Positions 26,620 through 36,034 are shown, numbered from the stretch's first letter. The stretch: DNA of 64,000 bases from an uncultured Aquimarina sp. (GCA_947489685.1 CANLEM010000001.1:806001-870000); one strand, 5' to 3'. Notes: generated by a model from the sequence alone, not told the origin. Program-made: numbers and translations.

Positions 26620-27852
26620 ATGGCTAAAGAAGATTTAGAATGCTCTTTTTGTGGGAGAAAGAAGCCTGAAACTAATTTATTGATCGCAGGATTGGATGCA
26701 CATATTTGTGATCGATGCATAGTTCAGGCACATGGGATTGTTGTAGAAGAAGCCAAAGATGAAGAAACTGGAGAGCTTAGTAACGAATTGATGTTACGAA
26801 AGCCTATGGCAATTAAGAAGTTTTTGGATGAATATGTGATAGGACAGGAGTTTACCAAAAAAGTAATGTCTGTTGCTGTTTATAATCATTACAAGCGATT
26901 GCTTCAACCCCAAACCGAAGATGATATCGAGATTCAAAAAAGTAATATCATCATGGTAGGACAAACCGGTACGGGAAAAACATTAATGGCTAAAACCATA
27001 GCCAAAATGCTTAATGTGCCGCTGGCAATTGTAGATGCTACAGTGCTTACCGAAGCAGGGTACGTAGGAGAAGACGTTGAAAGTATTTTAACAAGATTGC
27101 TGCAAGCTGCTGATTATAATCTGGAGAAAGCACAACGTGGGATTGTATTTATCGACGAAATCGATAAAATCGCGCGTAAAAGTGATAATCCTAGTATTAC
27201 TCGTGATGTTTCGGGAGAAGGAGTGCAGCAAGCGCTATTAAAGCTCTTAGAGGGTACCATTGTAAACGTTCCGCCAAAGGGAGGTAGAAAACATCCCGAT
27301 CAAAAGTTTATTGAAGTAAATACAGAAAATATTCTTTTTATAGCTGGAGGTGCATTCGACGGAATTGAAAAAATTATTCAAAAGCGTTTAAATATGCAGG
27401 CAGTAGGGTATAGTGCTTCAAAAAGTGAAGATGCTATCGAAAAGGATAATCTATTGCAATATATTATACCTAAAGATTTAAAAGATTTTGGATTGATTCC
27501 GGAGATCATAGGTCGATTACCTGTGCTTTCGTATATGAATCCTTTAGATGCCGAAACATTAAGGTCTATCTTAACAGCTCCCAAGAATGCTATAATTAAA
27601 CAGTATAAGAAATTGTTTGAGATGGATAATATAGAGTTTTCTATTACCGACGGTGCATTGGATTATATTGTAGATAAAGCTATGGAATATAGGCTTGGTG
27701 CGCGTGGTTTAAGATCTCTATGTGAAGCTATTTTGACAGATGCGATGTTTGAATTGCCCGAGAGTGAGGAAAGTGAGTTTAGAGTGACCAAGGATTATGC
27801 AGAGAAGAAACTTAATAAGTCAACTGTTAAAAAACTAAAGGCAGTTTCTTAA
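26620..27852 (+). CDS. clpX: ATP-dependent Clp protease ATP-binding subunit ClpX
   Basis: The 410-residue unfoldase has the N-terminal zinc finger (CSFCGRKK...CDRC), Walker A GQTGTGKT, Walker [10 protein letters not shown], the pore loop GYVGED and sensor 2 [10 protein letters not shown]. It feeds tagged proteins to ClpP, encoded directly upstream. A strong terminator follows. Confidence 0.96.
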   Translation: MAKEDLECSFCGRKKPETNLLIAGLDAHICDRCIVQAHGIVVEEAKDEETGELSNELMLRKPMAIKKFLDEYVIGQEFTKKVMSVAVYNHYKRLLQPQTEDDIEIQKSNIIMVGQTGTGKTLMAKTIAKMLNVPLAIVDATVLTEAGYVGEDVESILTRLLQAADYNLEKAQRGIVFIDEIDKIARKSDNPSITRDVSGEGVQQALLKLLEGTIVNVPPKGGRKHPDQKFIEVNTENILFIAGGAFDGIEKIIQKRLNMQAVGYSASKSEDAIEKDNLLQYIIPKDLKDFGLIPEIIGRLPVLSYMNPLDAETLRSILTAPKNAIIKQYKKLFEMDNIEFSITDGALDYIVDKAMEYRLGARGLRSLCEAILTDAMFELPESEESEFRVTKDYAEKKLNKSTVKKLKAVS

Positions 27853-27880
27853 CTTATTAGAAGACTCATTTATATATAAA

Positions 27881-27915
27881 AAAACACCTTTATATCCGAT
27901 ATAAAGGTGTTTTTT
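27881..27915 (+). terminator. Terminator of clpX
   Basis: A perfect 15-bp stem AAAACACCTTTATAT/ATATAAAGGTGTTTT with a CCG loop is followed by TT on the plus strand and flanked by A-runs on the other side. It can act in both directions, also serving the convergent 27947-28282 gene. Confidence 0.88.
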
Positions 27916-27946
27916 GTTGGTAGTGATTAGTTGGATAAATCTTATT

Positions 27947-28282
27947 TTAATAAGTATAGGATATCCGTTCTTTGTTATTAGTAATAATGTCTTCTGTATT
28001 TCTTAAAGCGATATGACTATCTTTAAGTTGAATGTCAAAATTGTTCTCATGAAGTAAAGCCTCGTAAAAAGTAACCTTAGAAATTTCGCTGTAACATACA
28101 GCATCGTCTTCTAATGTGTTCTTTTGTTGAAGTGCTTCAAACGAAGAAATGCCCTTATCAGTTTTTACAACTTCGGCTATTTCATTATTCTTACTGTCAT
28201 TAGGAGTTGTAGTTTTAATTTCTTGTGCACTTATTCCTGCAACTAAGAACAAAAAAACAAAACAAGATATTGTAGATTTCAT
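27947..28282 (-). CDS. Small exported protein of unknown function
   Basis: This 111-residue protein has a clear signal peptide (MKSTISCFVFLFLVAGISAQ). The mature part is short, polar and without recognisable motif (EIKTTTPNDSKNNE..., then AVCYSEISKVTFYEALLHENNFDIQL). I do not recognise the family. It is convergent with clpX and shares its bidirectional terminator. A perfect palindrome lies about 160 bases upstream. Confidence 0.6.
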   Translation of the reverse strand: MKSTISCFVFLFLVAGISAQEIKTTTPNDSKNNEIAEVVKTDKGISSFEALQQKNTLEDDAVCYSEISKVTFYEALLHENNFDIQLKDSHIALRNTEDIITNNKERISYTY

Positions 28283-28441
28283 ATTTTCAGGGCTTGGAAA
28301 AATTTATAACTATCTGGTAACAAATTTAATATGAAAATAAGCCGTCAAAAAGTAATTCTTAAACTTTTAGATTAAACGCTTTTTTTGAACGATGAAAAAC
28401 ACTTTTTTTTGTTAAAAATTACATTTCGTACATAATTTTTT

Positions 28442-28456
28442 TACGGTTTAACCGTA
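28442..28456. promoter_or_regulatory. Perfect palindrome TACGGTTTAACCGTA
   Basis: This 15-base sequence is self-complementary around its central T and flanked by T-runs on both sides. It lies in the 252-base gap between the GH3-like gene stop and the 28282 start. It may be an operator, or a weak hairpin terminator read on the plus strand. Confidence 0.4.
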
Positions 28457-28534
28457 TTTTTTAATTCATTTTCCGACCATATGTTGTTAAAAACGTCAAA
28501 TTTCTTCAGATCGGTATGCCTTGACTCTTGACAA

Positions 28535-30064
28535 TCAGGAAAATGATTTTATACTATTCAATTCTAGCAATTCATCCATGTAAGTTCTCTTGTTCGAAAG
28601 CCTGGGGATTTTATGTTGTCCGCCCAATTTATTATTTTTTTTAAGCCAGTCATAAAACAATCCTTTTCTAGCCTCTTGTATTTGGAGCATATTTAAGGTA
28701 GTGTCGTTATATCGTTTAGCTTCGTAATCACTGTTTACTTGTTGTAGGTTTTGATCCAAAAGATGTTTAAACAAATCAATATCCTCAGGAGGTTTATTAA
28801 ATTCGATAACCCACTCATGGGCACCTTTTTCTCTTCCTATCATAAAAATGGGTGCTACTGTATATTCTACGATTTCGCTATTTGTTGTTTTGGTGGTTTT
28901 TCGGAGTGCTTCTTCGGCGTTTTCAATAATCAATTCTTCACCAAATACATTAATGTGGTGTTTTGTTCTGCCCGACACTTTTATTCGGTAAGGGTTGGTA
29001 GATGTAAAACGTACCGTATCTCCTATTTGATATCTCCATAACCCTGCATTAGTAGTAATTATAACGGCATAATTTTCTCCTATTTCTACTTCGCTTAAGG
29101 GAATTACCTTTTCATCTTTAGTGCCATAAGTACCCATAGGGATAAATTCATAAAATATTCCATAATCCAACATTAATAATAGTTCTGAGGAGTCATTATG
29201 ATCCTGAATAGCAAAGAAACCTTCAGAAGCATTATATATTTCATAATACTTAAAAGAGTTTTTGGGTAAGATTTTGTTGTATTGATCTCTGTAGGGCTCA
29301 AAACTTACTCCCCCATGAAAATATACTTCTAGATTGCTCCAAATTTCAAAAAGATTTTCTTTTCCAGTGGCTTCAAGTACTTCGTTAAGTAAAACAAGCA
29401 TCCAGGAAGGTACACCCGCCAGGCTTGTAACATTTTCCTGAATAGTTTCGTTAACTATGGCTTTCATTTTATACTCCCAATCACTCATTAATGAAACTTC
29501 GCTACTTGGAGTAGAGCTAAAATCAGCCCAAAACGGCATGTTGTCAATAATAATTGCAGATAAATCACCAAAAGAAGTTCCATTTTCTTTATACAGTTCT
29601 TTACTGCCACCAAGCCGAAGACTTTTTCCTGTAAAAAGCTTAGCATTTTCATTATTGTTAAGATACATACACAACAAATCTTTTCCTGCTGCAAAATGAC
29701 AATCCTCAAGAGATTCTTGACTTACAGGAATAAACTTACTTTTTGCACTGGTGGTCCCGCTAGATTTAGCAAACCATTTGATTGGGGTTGGCCAGAAAAT
29801 ATTATGTTCTCCTAGACGACTCCTTTCGATCATGGGTTCGTAATCCTCATAAGATCTAATAGGAACGCGTTCTTTAAAAGTTTCATAATTATGAATTGTA
29901 GAGAAATCATAGCTCTTTCCAAATTCTGTGTTTTTCGCTGTTTCCAATAATACATGCAATAATTCGAGCTGGACTTCATTGGGATACTTTAAGAAAAGTT
30001 CCATTTGATGAAATCGCTTTTTTAAGAACCAGCTGGCAATAGAATTAACTAGTGGGATTGGCAT
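28535..30064 (-). CDS. GH3 auxin-responsive-promoter-family protein (acyl-adenylate ligase fold)
   Basis: The 509-residue protein belongs to the GH3 branch of the adenylate-forming ANL superfamily. It shows KSSGTTSAKSKFIPVSQ (phosphate-binding loop, about 111-127), YFHGGVSFEPYRDQY, YEIYNASEGFFAIQD and YQIGDTVRFTSTNPYRIKVSGRTKHHIN. Plant GH3 enzymes join amino acids to acyl acids; bacterial substrates are mostly unknown. It stands alone, divergent from the DUF2797 gene. Confidence 0.88.
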   Translation of the reverse strand: MPIPLVNSIASWFLKKRFHQMELFLKYPNEVQLELLHVLLETAKNTEFGKSYDFSTIHNYETFKERVPIRSYEDYEPMIERSRLGEHNIFWPTPIKWFAKSSGTTSAKSKFIPVSQESLEDCHFAAGKDLLCMYLNNNENAKLFTGKSLRLGGSKELYKENGTSFGDLSAIIIDNMPFWADFSSTPSSEVSLMSDWEYKMKAIVNETIQENVTSLAGVPSWMLVLLNEVLEATGKENLFEIWSNLEVYFHGGVSFEPYRDQYNKILPKNSFKYYEIYNASEGFFAIQDHNDSSELLLMLDYGIFYEFIPMGTYGTKDEKVIPLSEVEIGENYAVIITTNAGLWRYQIGDTVRFTSTNPYRIKVSGRTKHHINVFGEELIIENAEEALRKTTKTTNSEIVEYTVAPIFMIGREKGAHEWVIEFNKPPEDIDLFKHLLDQNLQQVNSDYEAKRYNDTTLNMLQIQEARKGLFYDWLKKNNKLGGQHKIPRLSNKRTYMDELLELNSIKSFS

Positions 30065-30185
30065 TTTTTGATGTATATTTATGCGAAAATTGTGGTTTAT
30101 TTGTGTTCAGATTGTTGTGATCTGAAAACTAAAATAATAAAAATAATTACATTCTTCCCAGAACCTTAATTTATAATACAACTTT

Positions 30186-30980
30186 ATGCAATATCAAGGG
30201 GTACTTACAAAGATGCAAACCGAAATAGGGAGTCCTATTCAATATTATCTGGTTTTCGAATCTGATTTTATTCATATCAATCAATTATTGAATAAAAAAA
30301 TAAATATAGCATTTGTGGGATATCAATGTCTTGCTTGTGGCGAGAATAAAAAGATATTTAGACAAGGATATTGTTATGATGATTTTTATAACCAACCTCA
30401 AGTGGGGGATTGGGTTATGCGTCCCGAGTTAAGTACAGCGCATCTTGGTGTCGAAGATAGAGATCTTGAGTTTGAAAAAAAGGCGCAACTTCAACCTCAT
30501 ATTGTATACTTGGCTAATTCTAGTAATGTTAAAGTGGGAGTAACGCGTAAATCTCAAGTTCCTACACGATGGATAGATCAAGGAGCGCATGAAGCGATTG
30601 AGATTGTCGAGGTGCCAAACAGATATTTGGCAGGGATTACTGAGGTAGCTTTAAAAGAACAGGTGGCCGATAAAACAAATTGGCGCACCATGCTAAAAAA
30701 TGAAATTGTAGATGAGGATCTTGTAGCGTTTAAGGATAAGATGAAAGGTTTTATTCCTGATGAGGTGAAAGAATATTTTATCGAAAACGGAAAAGAAACC
30801 AAATTAGATTTTCCGGTGTTGCGATATCCAGATAAGTTGAAAAGCCTTAACCTTGAAAAAACACCTGAGTACTCTGGTATTTTAAAAGGAATTAAAGGGC
30901 AGTACCTTATTTTTGAAGATAATACCGTTTTTAATGTTAGAAATAATGAAGGTTATGTTGTGCGGTTAACTATTAATTAA
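30186..30980 (+). CDS. DUF2797-family protein
   Basis: This 264-residue cytosolic protein opens YQGVLTKMQTEIGSPIQYYL and contains a Cys pair (CLACGENKKIFRQGYC) that could bind zinc, then HIVYLANSSNVKVGVTRKSQVPTRWIDQGA, the conserved core of DUF2797. That core, KVGVTRKSQVPTRWIDQG, resembles a GIY-YIG-like fold. Function unknown. Its end overlaps the convergent decarboxylase gene by eight bases. Confidence 0.8.
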   Translation: MQYQGVLTKMQTEIGSPIQYYLVFESDFIHINQLLNKKINIAFVGYQCLACGENKKIFRQGYCYDDFYNQPQVGDWVMRPELSTAHLGVEDRDLEFEKKAQLQPHIVYLANSSNVKVGVTRKSQVPTRWIDQGAHEAIEIVEVPNRYLAGITEVALKEQVADKTNWRTMLKNEIVDEDLVAFKDKMKGFIPDEVKEYFIENGKETKLDFPVLRYPDKLKSLNLEKTPEYSGILKGIKGQYLIFEDNTVFNVRNNEGYVVRLTIN

Positions 30981-32439
30981 CCCTTTCATTAATTATAGCC
31001 AGTTCTTCTTTTCCGTAAATTTCGCATTGTTCGAGGGTGCTTACAATATCTTCGATAGTGGTTCTTGGGTTTATAAGGCACATTCTAAGTACAACTTGCC
31101 CTTGTAAAACAGTTGTTACCAGTAGTGCCTCTCTAGAATCGGTTATTTTTTTCGAAATATTTTGATTTACACGATCTAATTCTTCTTCAGAGAGATTTTG
31201 TTGTATAGGGTTGTATCTAAAATTTATAATAGCCAATGTAGCTGGTGATGTAATTTCCCATAAAACACTTTTTCTTAAAATCGCTTCAGTTTGTTCTGCT
31301 AAGTCGATATTATAAGTTATGGCCTTTTTGAAAGATGCTAGTCCAAAAGTTTTTAAAGACATATAAAACTTCAAAGCACGAAAACGTCGGGTAAGCTGGA
31401 TACCATGATCATAAAAATTGATTTCGGATTGATTGCCTTCTATATCTCTAAGGTATTCAGGTTTTTCAGTAAAAGTACTACTCAGCCATTCATGGTTTTT
31501 GACCAGTAAGCAACCCATCTCATAGGGTTGAAAAAACCATTTATGTGGATCTACAGTTAACGAATCTGCTCGCTCTATTCCTTTTAAAAGTTGTTTTCCG
31601 TTTTCTGAGAGTATAGCTGCTCCTCCATAAGCTCCATCAATGTGAAACCATAAATTTTCGGTTTTACAGATATTGGCCATTTCCTCAAGAGGGTCTACAG
31701 TTCCCGTGTTAGTAGTTCCTGCAGAGGCAATAATGCAAAAAGGTTGTAACCCTTCTAGGCGATCTCGGGCGATTATATTTTTTAGCTTATTTAGGGATAT
31801 TTTAAATTCGAGATCTGTTGGGATTATTCTAATTTGCTCTTTTTTAAACCCAATAACCTTAATTGCTTTTATGTTAGATGAGTGCGCTTGGTCAGAAAGG
31901 TATATGGTAGCTTTCGAAAAATCACTTCCGCATTTTATTCTACGTGCTGTTACCAAAGCTGTTAAATTGGCCATAGAACCTCCACTAGTAAAGATACCTC
32001 CTCCTTTTTTTGTTGGAAATCCAAAAATATTCAATAACCAATTCATGGTTACGATCTCTAATTCTGCAGCAGCAGGGGATGCCGCCCAACCACCAGAAAA
32101 GATATTGAATCCGGTAGCCAAAGTATCCGCCATTACGCTAATATAATTACTGGGGCCAGGAACAAAAGAATAGGACTTAGGATGTGATACAATGTTACTA
32201 TGTGGTATGATTTGATTCATTACAAAGTCTAAAACTTCATTGGGAGACGAAGGCAAATTAGGGATGTCTTCGGCAAGTAAAGAATCCATTTCTTCTCTCG
32301 AAGCCATGGCTACTGGCTTTTTATCTTTTTGGGTTTCAAAATGATCTACAATATGGTCAATAACCTTATAGCCATATTGTTTCATTTCTTCTTTAGATAA
32401 TTTCAATTTCGAATTGAGGTCATTTTTAATCATGATCAC
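30973..32439 (-). CDS. Pyridoxal-phosphate-dependent decarboxylase, group II (aromatic amino acid/glutamate type)
   Basis: The 488-residue PLP enzyme has the cofactor lysine Lys300 in SLTVDPHKWFFQPYE, Asp268 in WFHIDGAYGG, and TSGGSMANLTAL. This is the group II decarboxylase layout (DOPA/tryptophan/glutamate decarboxylases). The product would be a biogenic amine or GABA; the motif AHSSNIKA at His186 is the usual ring-stacking His. A LysE-type exporter gene lies 97 bases upstream on the same strand. Starts at Met1 or Met3 are equally possible. Confidence 0.87.
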   Translation of the reverse strand: MIMIKNDLNSKLKLSKEEMKQYGYKVIDHIVDHFETQKDKKPVAMASREEMDSLLAEDIPNLPSSPNEVLDFVMNQIIPHSNIVSHPKSYSFVPGPSNYISVMADTLATGFNIFSGGWAASPAAAELEIVTMNWLLNIFGFPTKKGGGIFTSGGSMANLTALVTARRIKCGSDFSKATIYLSDQAHSSNIKAIKVIGFKKEQIRIIPTDLEFKISLNKLKNIIARDRLEGLQPFCIIASAGTTNTGTVDPLEEMANICKTENLWFHIDGAYGGAAILSENGKQLLKGIERADSLTVDPHKWFFQPYEMGCLLVKNHEWLSSTFTEKPEYLRDIEGNQSEINFYDHGIQLTRRFRALKFYMSLKTFGLASFKKAITYNIDLAEQTEAILRKSVLWEITSPATLAIINFRYNPIQQNLSEEELDRVNQNISKKITDSREALLVTTVLQGQVVLRMCLINPRTTIEDIVSTLEQCEIYGKEELAIINERVN

Positions 32440-32535
32440 ATATTTTTATCACAACATAGGCAAATGTAAGAAGTGTATGTTGTGATTTACTTGTATAATC
32501 TGATAAAAAAATGGTACGTTGCTAGTATTTACAAA

Positions 32536-33174
32536 CTAATCTATAATAAATTTTATACTCTGAAATATAGAAATAGTTATTAAGGCAATACCGATTATTC
32601 TATGAAGTTTGGTTTTGGAGCCTTCTTGTTTCTGAGACATTTTATTTCCCCATTTACCATAGAAATAGAGGGTGCCGATTTTGCCCAGATAAATCCCTAG
32701 GAAAAATAATGCAAGTGATGAAATTGGGTTTTGAGTCGTTAATTCAAAAATATATTTGTTGGTAAGGGATATAGCGATAATCCAGTAAATAATGACCGGG
32801 GGATTAAGTAGTGCCAACGAGAATCCGGTTAAAAATTTGGATTTGGGTAATTTAGTTCGGTATTTGGATTTCGACTTTGCATTGTTTTCTTTTGATTTGA
32901 TCACCATAAAATAGATGCCAATACCAAAAAATACTGTAATAAAAACTATTTGAATCCATCTGTTTTCCTGAAAAAAATCTGATAACTCCATACTACAGTG
33001 TAGTGCAAAAAAAGCCAACAATACTTCGCCTACGCCTGCGGCCATTGCTACATAGGATGCTTTTTTAATATTTTCTTTAATAGAGGTGTTAATTACTGCC
33101 AAATTAACTGCTCCTATAGGAGCTGCTCCTATCATAGCAATTATGGTTCCAATAAAAAGATATAGTATAGTCAT
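32536..33174 (-). CDS. LysE/RhtB-family exporter
   Basis: This 212-residue membrane protein has six predicted helices and the family start GTIIAMIGAAPIGAVNLAVINTSI, plus LTGFSLALLNPPVIIYWI. LysE/RhtB proteins export amino acids or related small molecules. Standing upstream of the PLP decarboxylase gene, it could export its amine product, which is inference from position only. Confidence 0.85.
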   Translation of the reverse strand: MTILYLFIGTIIAMIGAAPIGAVNLAVINTSIKENIKKASYVAMAAGVGEVLLAFFALHCSMELSDFFQENRWIQIVFITVFFGIGIYFMVIKSKENNAKSKSKYRTKLPKSKFLTGFSLALLNPPVIIYWIIAISLTNKYIFELTTQNPISSLALFFLGIYLGKIGTLYFYGKWGNKMSQKQEGSKTKLHRIIGIALITISIFQSIKFIID

Positions 33175-33231
33175 ACCAGCTTAGTTGTGATTATTTGTAA
33201 AATCTTACAGAGGATAAGAACAAAAAACAAA

Positions 33232-33251
33232 GAAGCGGCATTTGCCGCTTC
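33232..33251 (-). terminator. Terminator of the 33298-33741 gene
   Basis: A perfect 9-bp stem GAAGCGGCA/TGCCGCTTC with a two-base centre is followed on the minus strand by a T-rich tract (TTTGTTTTTTG). Confidence 0.85.
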
Positions 33252-33297
33252 CTACCCTAAGTAATATAATGATAATTTAAAAACACATTATAGATTT

Positions 33298-33741
33298 TTA
33301 AAAACTTCCGTTGACGCCTATTCGCATCTTCTTGATAATATCTTCAAAGTAGAGTATAGTCCAGATAATTTTTTCGGTATCGGCATATGGGACTAGTTCT
33401 TCAATAACTTCTTTGGTGGTAGTTAGATTTTTTTCGGTTGCTTCGGTGTTGCTTTTCAAGATTTTAAGATGTCGTGAGTCTTCTTTAATTCCTATGTCAC
33501 TTAATTTTACACCAGCTTCATTGGTTAGAGAGATTAGGGGGAGTATAGTCATGATTTCTTCTACACGATCCTTGTATAGTTTTATGAGTTCTCCTTTTTT
33601 CAATACTTCAAGATCATTAATAGTATGAAATTTACTTATTTGTTTCTTCTGAGTAAAAAATACTGGGTTGTATGCCTTTTGCGCTATAGAACCTTGAATA
33701 ATTACAATAAAGAAAAAAATGGTAGATAAGAATTTGAACAT
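33298..33741 (-). CDS. Small exported protein, copy 2 of a duplicated pair
   Basis: The 147-residue exported protein (signal peptide to GSIAQ) has helical character: TINDLEVLKKGELIKLYKDRVEEIMTILP, LTNEAGVKLSDIGIKE, EELVPYADTEKIIWTILYFEDIIKKMRIGVNG. I do not recognise a family. It is clearly a paralogue of 35597-36034, with the same motif blocks in the same order. In both modules it follows a beta-helix-like gene. Confidence 0.65.
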   Translation of the reverse strand: MFKFLSTIFFFIVIIQGSIAQKAYNPVFFTQKKQISKFHTINDLEVLKKGELIKLYKDRVEEIMTILPLISLTNEAGVKLSDIGIKEDSRHLKILKSNTEATEKNLTTTKEVIEELVPYADTEKIIWTILYFEDIIKKMRIGVNGSF

Positions 33742-33762
33742 ATAATTTTTGATAAAATGTTT

Positions 33763-33800
33763 TTTGATCCGATTTTAGGAATCCCAAAAATCGGATCAAA
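33763..33800. other. Hairpin TTTGATCCGA...TCGGATCAAA between the module genes
   Basis: A long stem, TTTGATCCGATTTT/AAAAATCGGATCAAA, encloses a nine-base loop between the beta-helix gene stop and the small gene start. No proper T-run follows on the minus strand, so this is more likely an mRNA processing or attenuation structure than a strong terminator. The other copy of the module has no such hairpin. Confidence 0.5.
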
Positions 33801-33807
33801 TTAAAAT

Positions 33808-35085
33808 CTACTGCATAACCATATAGTTATTCATAGATTGCTTTAATTTAAATTTGGGGGCTATATTATTTTGTGGATCATCAAAAAGATCTTTTACATC
33901 AATAAAATTTTTGGTGAACCTATTATATTTTAGAATGTTTAAAGCATTTTTCTTAATTACCTGATTAGGCATTTCAACCCCTCCGCTGTGGATGTTGAAG
34001 AAACTATTGTCCATCATAAAGGCTTTTTGTATCGAAGCTAATGAAGTATACGATTTATCGAATTTTACAACATCTGAAAAACCAGAGATTTTCGATTTGT
34101 GAATATAAGTCATTGCCGAATTTGAAGTATAAATTGCCGATCCCGTATGCTGAAAATTTGTTTGGTCTGATAGGTTAACTAATGTTGCATTAGTAATGGT
34201 AACATCGGTAATGTCATTTGGTTTGGTAAACCCAAGATTTTTATTGTAACCGTCTACCTCTATTGCATAAGAACCAGTAGGGCTGGTAATATATGGATGA
34301 CGTATTGCTACTATGTTATTCAAATTTCCTTTGAAACCTTCAGAAATATGATAATCATCTTCATTGGCCTTGAAAGAGATTAGATTTTGGATATTATTGG
34401 TACCTCCATGAAAATTAAAAGAATCTTGCCCGGAGTGACTTATCATAATGTTATCTATAATAGAAGAAGAGCCTATTCCATATAGCGTAAGTCCATTAGA
34501 TCCTTGTCTTCTTTTAGTGGTGTTACCAGAAAATTCGATTCTTACATATCTTAAGATTGCAGTTTCTTCATCGGTTTGATTACCGCCATATGATGAGAAC
34601 TGAGGATTAAAATTTCCCTCCATGATACCCGTGCCAGAGGCAGTGTTTGTTTTTCCTGATCCAGCGATAATTATACCACCCCAGTCTCCACTATTTCTTG
34701 ATTTAGCACCTTTGTTGGATGTAAAGACTATAGGATAAGATTTTGTACCCGCAGCAATAAGTTTTGATCCTTTGGTAATGATAAGATTAGCTGGATTTTT
34801 GTGATCACCTCTTATAATGGTTCCTTCTTGTATAGTCAAAGAAGCACCACTAGTAACATAAACATCGCCTGATATTAAATATACGACGTCATTGGTTAAG
34901 TAAGTGTTGTTTGCAATAATATTAGGTAGTTTTTCTTCAGCATTTGGATATTCTGTCTTGTTAGGAGAGAAGTTCGTCCATACTTTTGCCCATCTGTCGT
35001 CATTTTCATTAAAATCTTGTGCATAAATAGTAAAAGAAAAAAATAATAGGATAAAACCTGTAACCAGTGAGCAATTTTTTATCAT
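33808..35085 (-). CDS. Secreted beta-helix-like protein, copy 2 of a duplicated pair
   Basis: This 425-residue exported protein (signal peptide to IYAQ) has the repetitive beta pattern of a right-handed parallel helix: VVYLISGDVYVTSGASLTIQEGTIIRGDH, SGDWGGIIIAGSGK, YVRIEFSGN, SSIIDNIMISHSGQDSFNFHGGT. Similar proteins occur widely in Bacteroidota with no assigned function. It ends YMVMQ. It is followed by a small exported protein gene, and an equivalent pair lies at 35597-37343, so this is a two-gene duplication. Confidence 0.75.
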   Translation of the reverse strand: MIKNCSLVTGFILLFFSFTIYAQDFNENDDRWAKVWTNFSPNKTEYPNAEEKLPNIIANNTYLTNDVVYLISGDVYVTSGASLTIQEGTIIRGDHKNPANLIITKGSKLIAAGTKSYPIVFTSNKGAKSRNSGDWGGIIIAGSGKTNTASGTGIMEGNFNPQFSSYGGNQTDEETAILRYVRIEFSGNTTKRRQGSNGLTLYGIGSSSIIDNIMISHSGQDSFNFHGGTNNIQNLISFKANEDDYHISEGFKGNLNNIVAIRHPYITSPTGSYAIEVDGYNKNLGFTKPNDITDVTITNATLVNLSDQTNFQHTGSAIYTSNSAMTYIHKSKISGFSDVVKFDKSYTSLASIQKAFMMDNSFFNIHSGGVEMPNQVIKKNALNILKYNRFTKNFIDVKDLFDDPQNNIAPKFKLKQSMNNYMVMQ

Positions 35086-35181
35086 AATAGTTTATTTTGG
35101 GGTTAAAACTATTGGAGGAAATTTATCTCCTTCAATTTTGGGATTACTAAGTTAACAGAGTTTTGTTAAAGTTGGTTACGT

Positions 35182-35194
35182 GTTTACCGTAAAC
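35182..35194. promoter_or_regulatory. Palindrome GTTTACCGTAAAC
   Basis: A perfect 6+1+6 palindrome about 100 bases upstream of the 33808-35085 start codon. Its position fits an operator for that module; no equivalent is seen upstream of the other copy. Confidence 0.4.
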
Positions 35195-35534
35195 TTTGTA
35201 TGTTCGTCGTTGTTTTAACTATAATTATGAAAACATTAAGAGTATTATTCCTACTAATGTTAATTTTAATTTTTTGATTATCAGAGAAATAGAAAATTTA
35301 CATGTATATTGTCTAGGTATTTTGTAATACAGCGATTTTGATTTAATTTTGTTAAAAAAAAGGGTTTTTTCCCCTAAATGCTTATATGTTTTAATGCCTT
35401 TTAGGAGTTAAATGTCAGATTTAATTTACCGAAAGTATTGTGTTAATCATCAGATAATTAGAAAAATGAATTCAGATTGATGTTTAAAGCGTATAAATGT
35501 CAAAGGATTTTTTTGGAAATGTTTTAATAATAAA

Positions 35535-35561
35535 AAAGCGACTTTAATTTAAAGTCGCTTT
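35535..35561 (-). terminator. Terminator of the 35597-36034 gene
   Basis: A perfect 11-bp stem AAAGCGACTTT/AAAGTCGCTTT with a five-base loop is followed by TTT on the minus strand. Confidence 0.85.
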
Positions 35562-35596
35562 CTAAAATATTGTTGTTTTATAAAGAGAGATAATAT

Positions 35597-36034
35597 TTAG
35601 AAATTTCCGTTTGCGCCAATTCGTATCTTTTTTATAATCTCTTCAAAATATAAGATCGCCCAAACAATTTTTTCGGTATCCGCGTAGGGGATAAATTCAG
35701 ATATTACATCATCAGTACCTTCAATGGTCTCTAGTGTCGTTTCGTGAAACTTATCAAGAGATTTTAAATGATCAGAACTTTCTTTAATACCAATATCCGA
35801 CAAAGAGACGCCAGCTTCGTTTGTTAAGGCGAGATACGGAAGTATGGTAGTTATTTCTTTTACTCGTTCTGTATACAGTTGGATTAACTCACCTTTTTTT
35901 AATTCTTCTAGTTGATCAATGGTATGAAATTTTCCAGTCATAATATTTTGATCAAAAAACACATTCTTTTTGGACTGTGCATGGCTATAACTGGCGATAA
36001 AGATTATAAAAAGGATACTAGTTAGTGTTTTCAT
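35597..36034 (-). CDS. Small exported protein, copy 1 of a duplicated pair
   Basis: The 145-residue exported protein (signal peptide to SHAQ) shares with 33298-33741 the blocks FHTIDQLEELKKGELIQLY, LTNEAGVSLSDIGIKE and FIPYADTEKIVWAILYFEEIIKKIRIGANG. No family recognised. It is 40 bases downstream of its beta-helix partner, so they are likely co-transcribed. Confidence 0.65.
   Translation of the reverse strand: MKTLTSILFIIFIASYSHAQSKKNVFFDQNIMTGKFHTIDQLEELKKGELIQLYTERVKEITTILPYLALTNEAGVSLSDIGIKESSDHLKSLDKFHETTLETIEGTDDVISEFIPYADTEKIVWAILYFEEIIKKIRIGANGNF

Larger units (their letters stand above)
35086..35596. other. Intergenic stretch between the two module copies
   Basis: This 511-base stretch holds the upstream region of the 33808-35085 gene. 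It contains a perfect palindrome (35182-35194), a 16-codon open frame on the plus strand (35227-35277, MKTLRVLFLLMLILIF, signal-peptide-like only) and the terminator of the 35597-36034 gene. The rest is AT-rich with no protein-coding evidence. Confidence 0.6.

Noticed and set aside
35386-35530. Possible coding region in the 511-base gap
   Set aside because: All frames are short with frequent stops; no motif seen.
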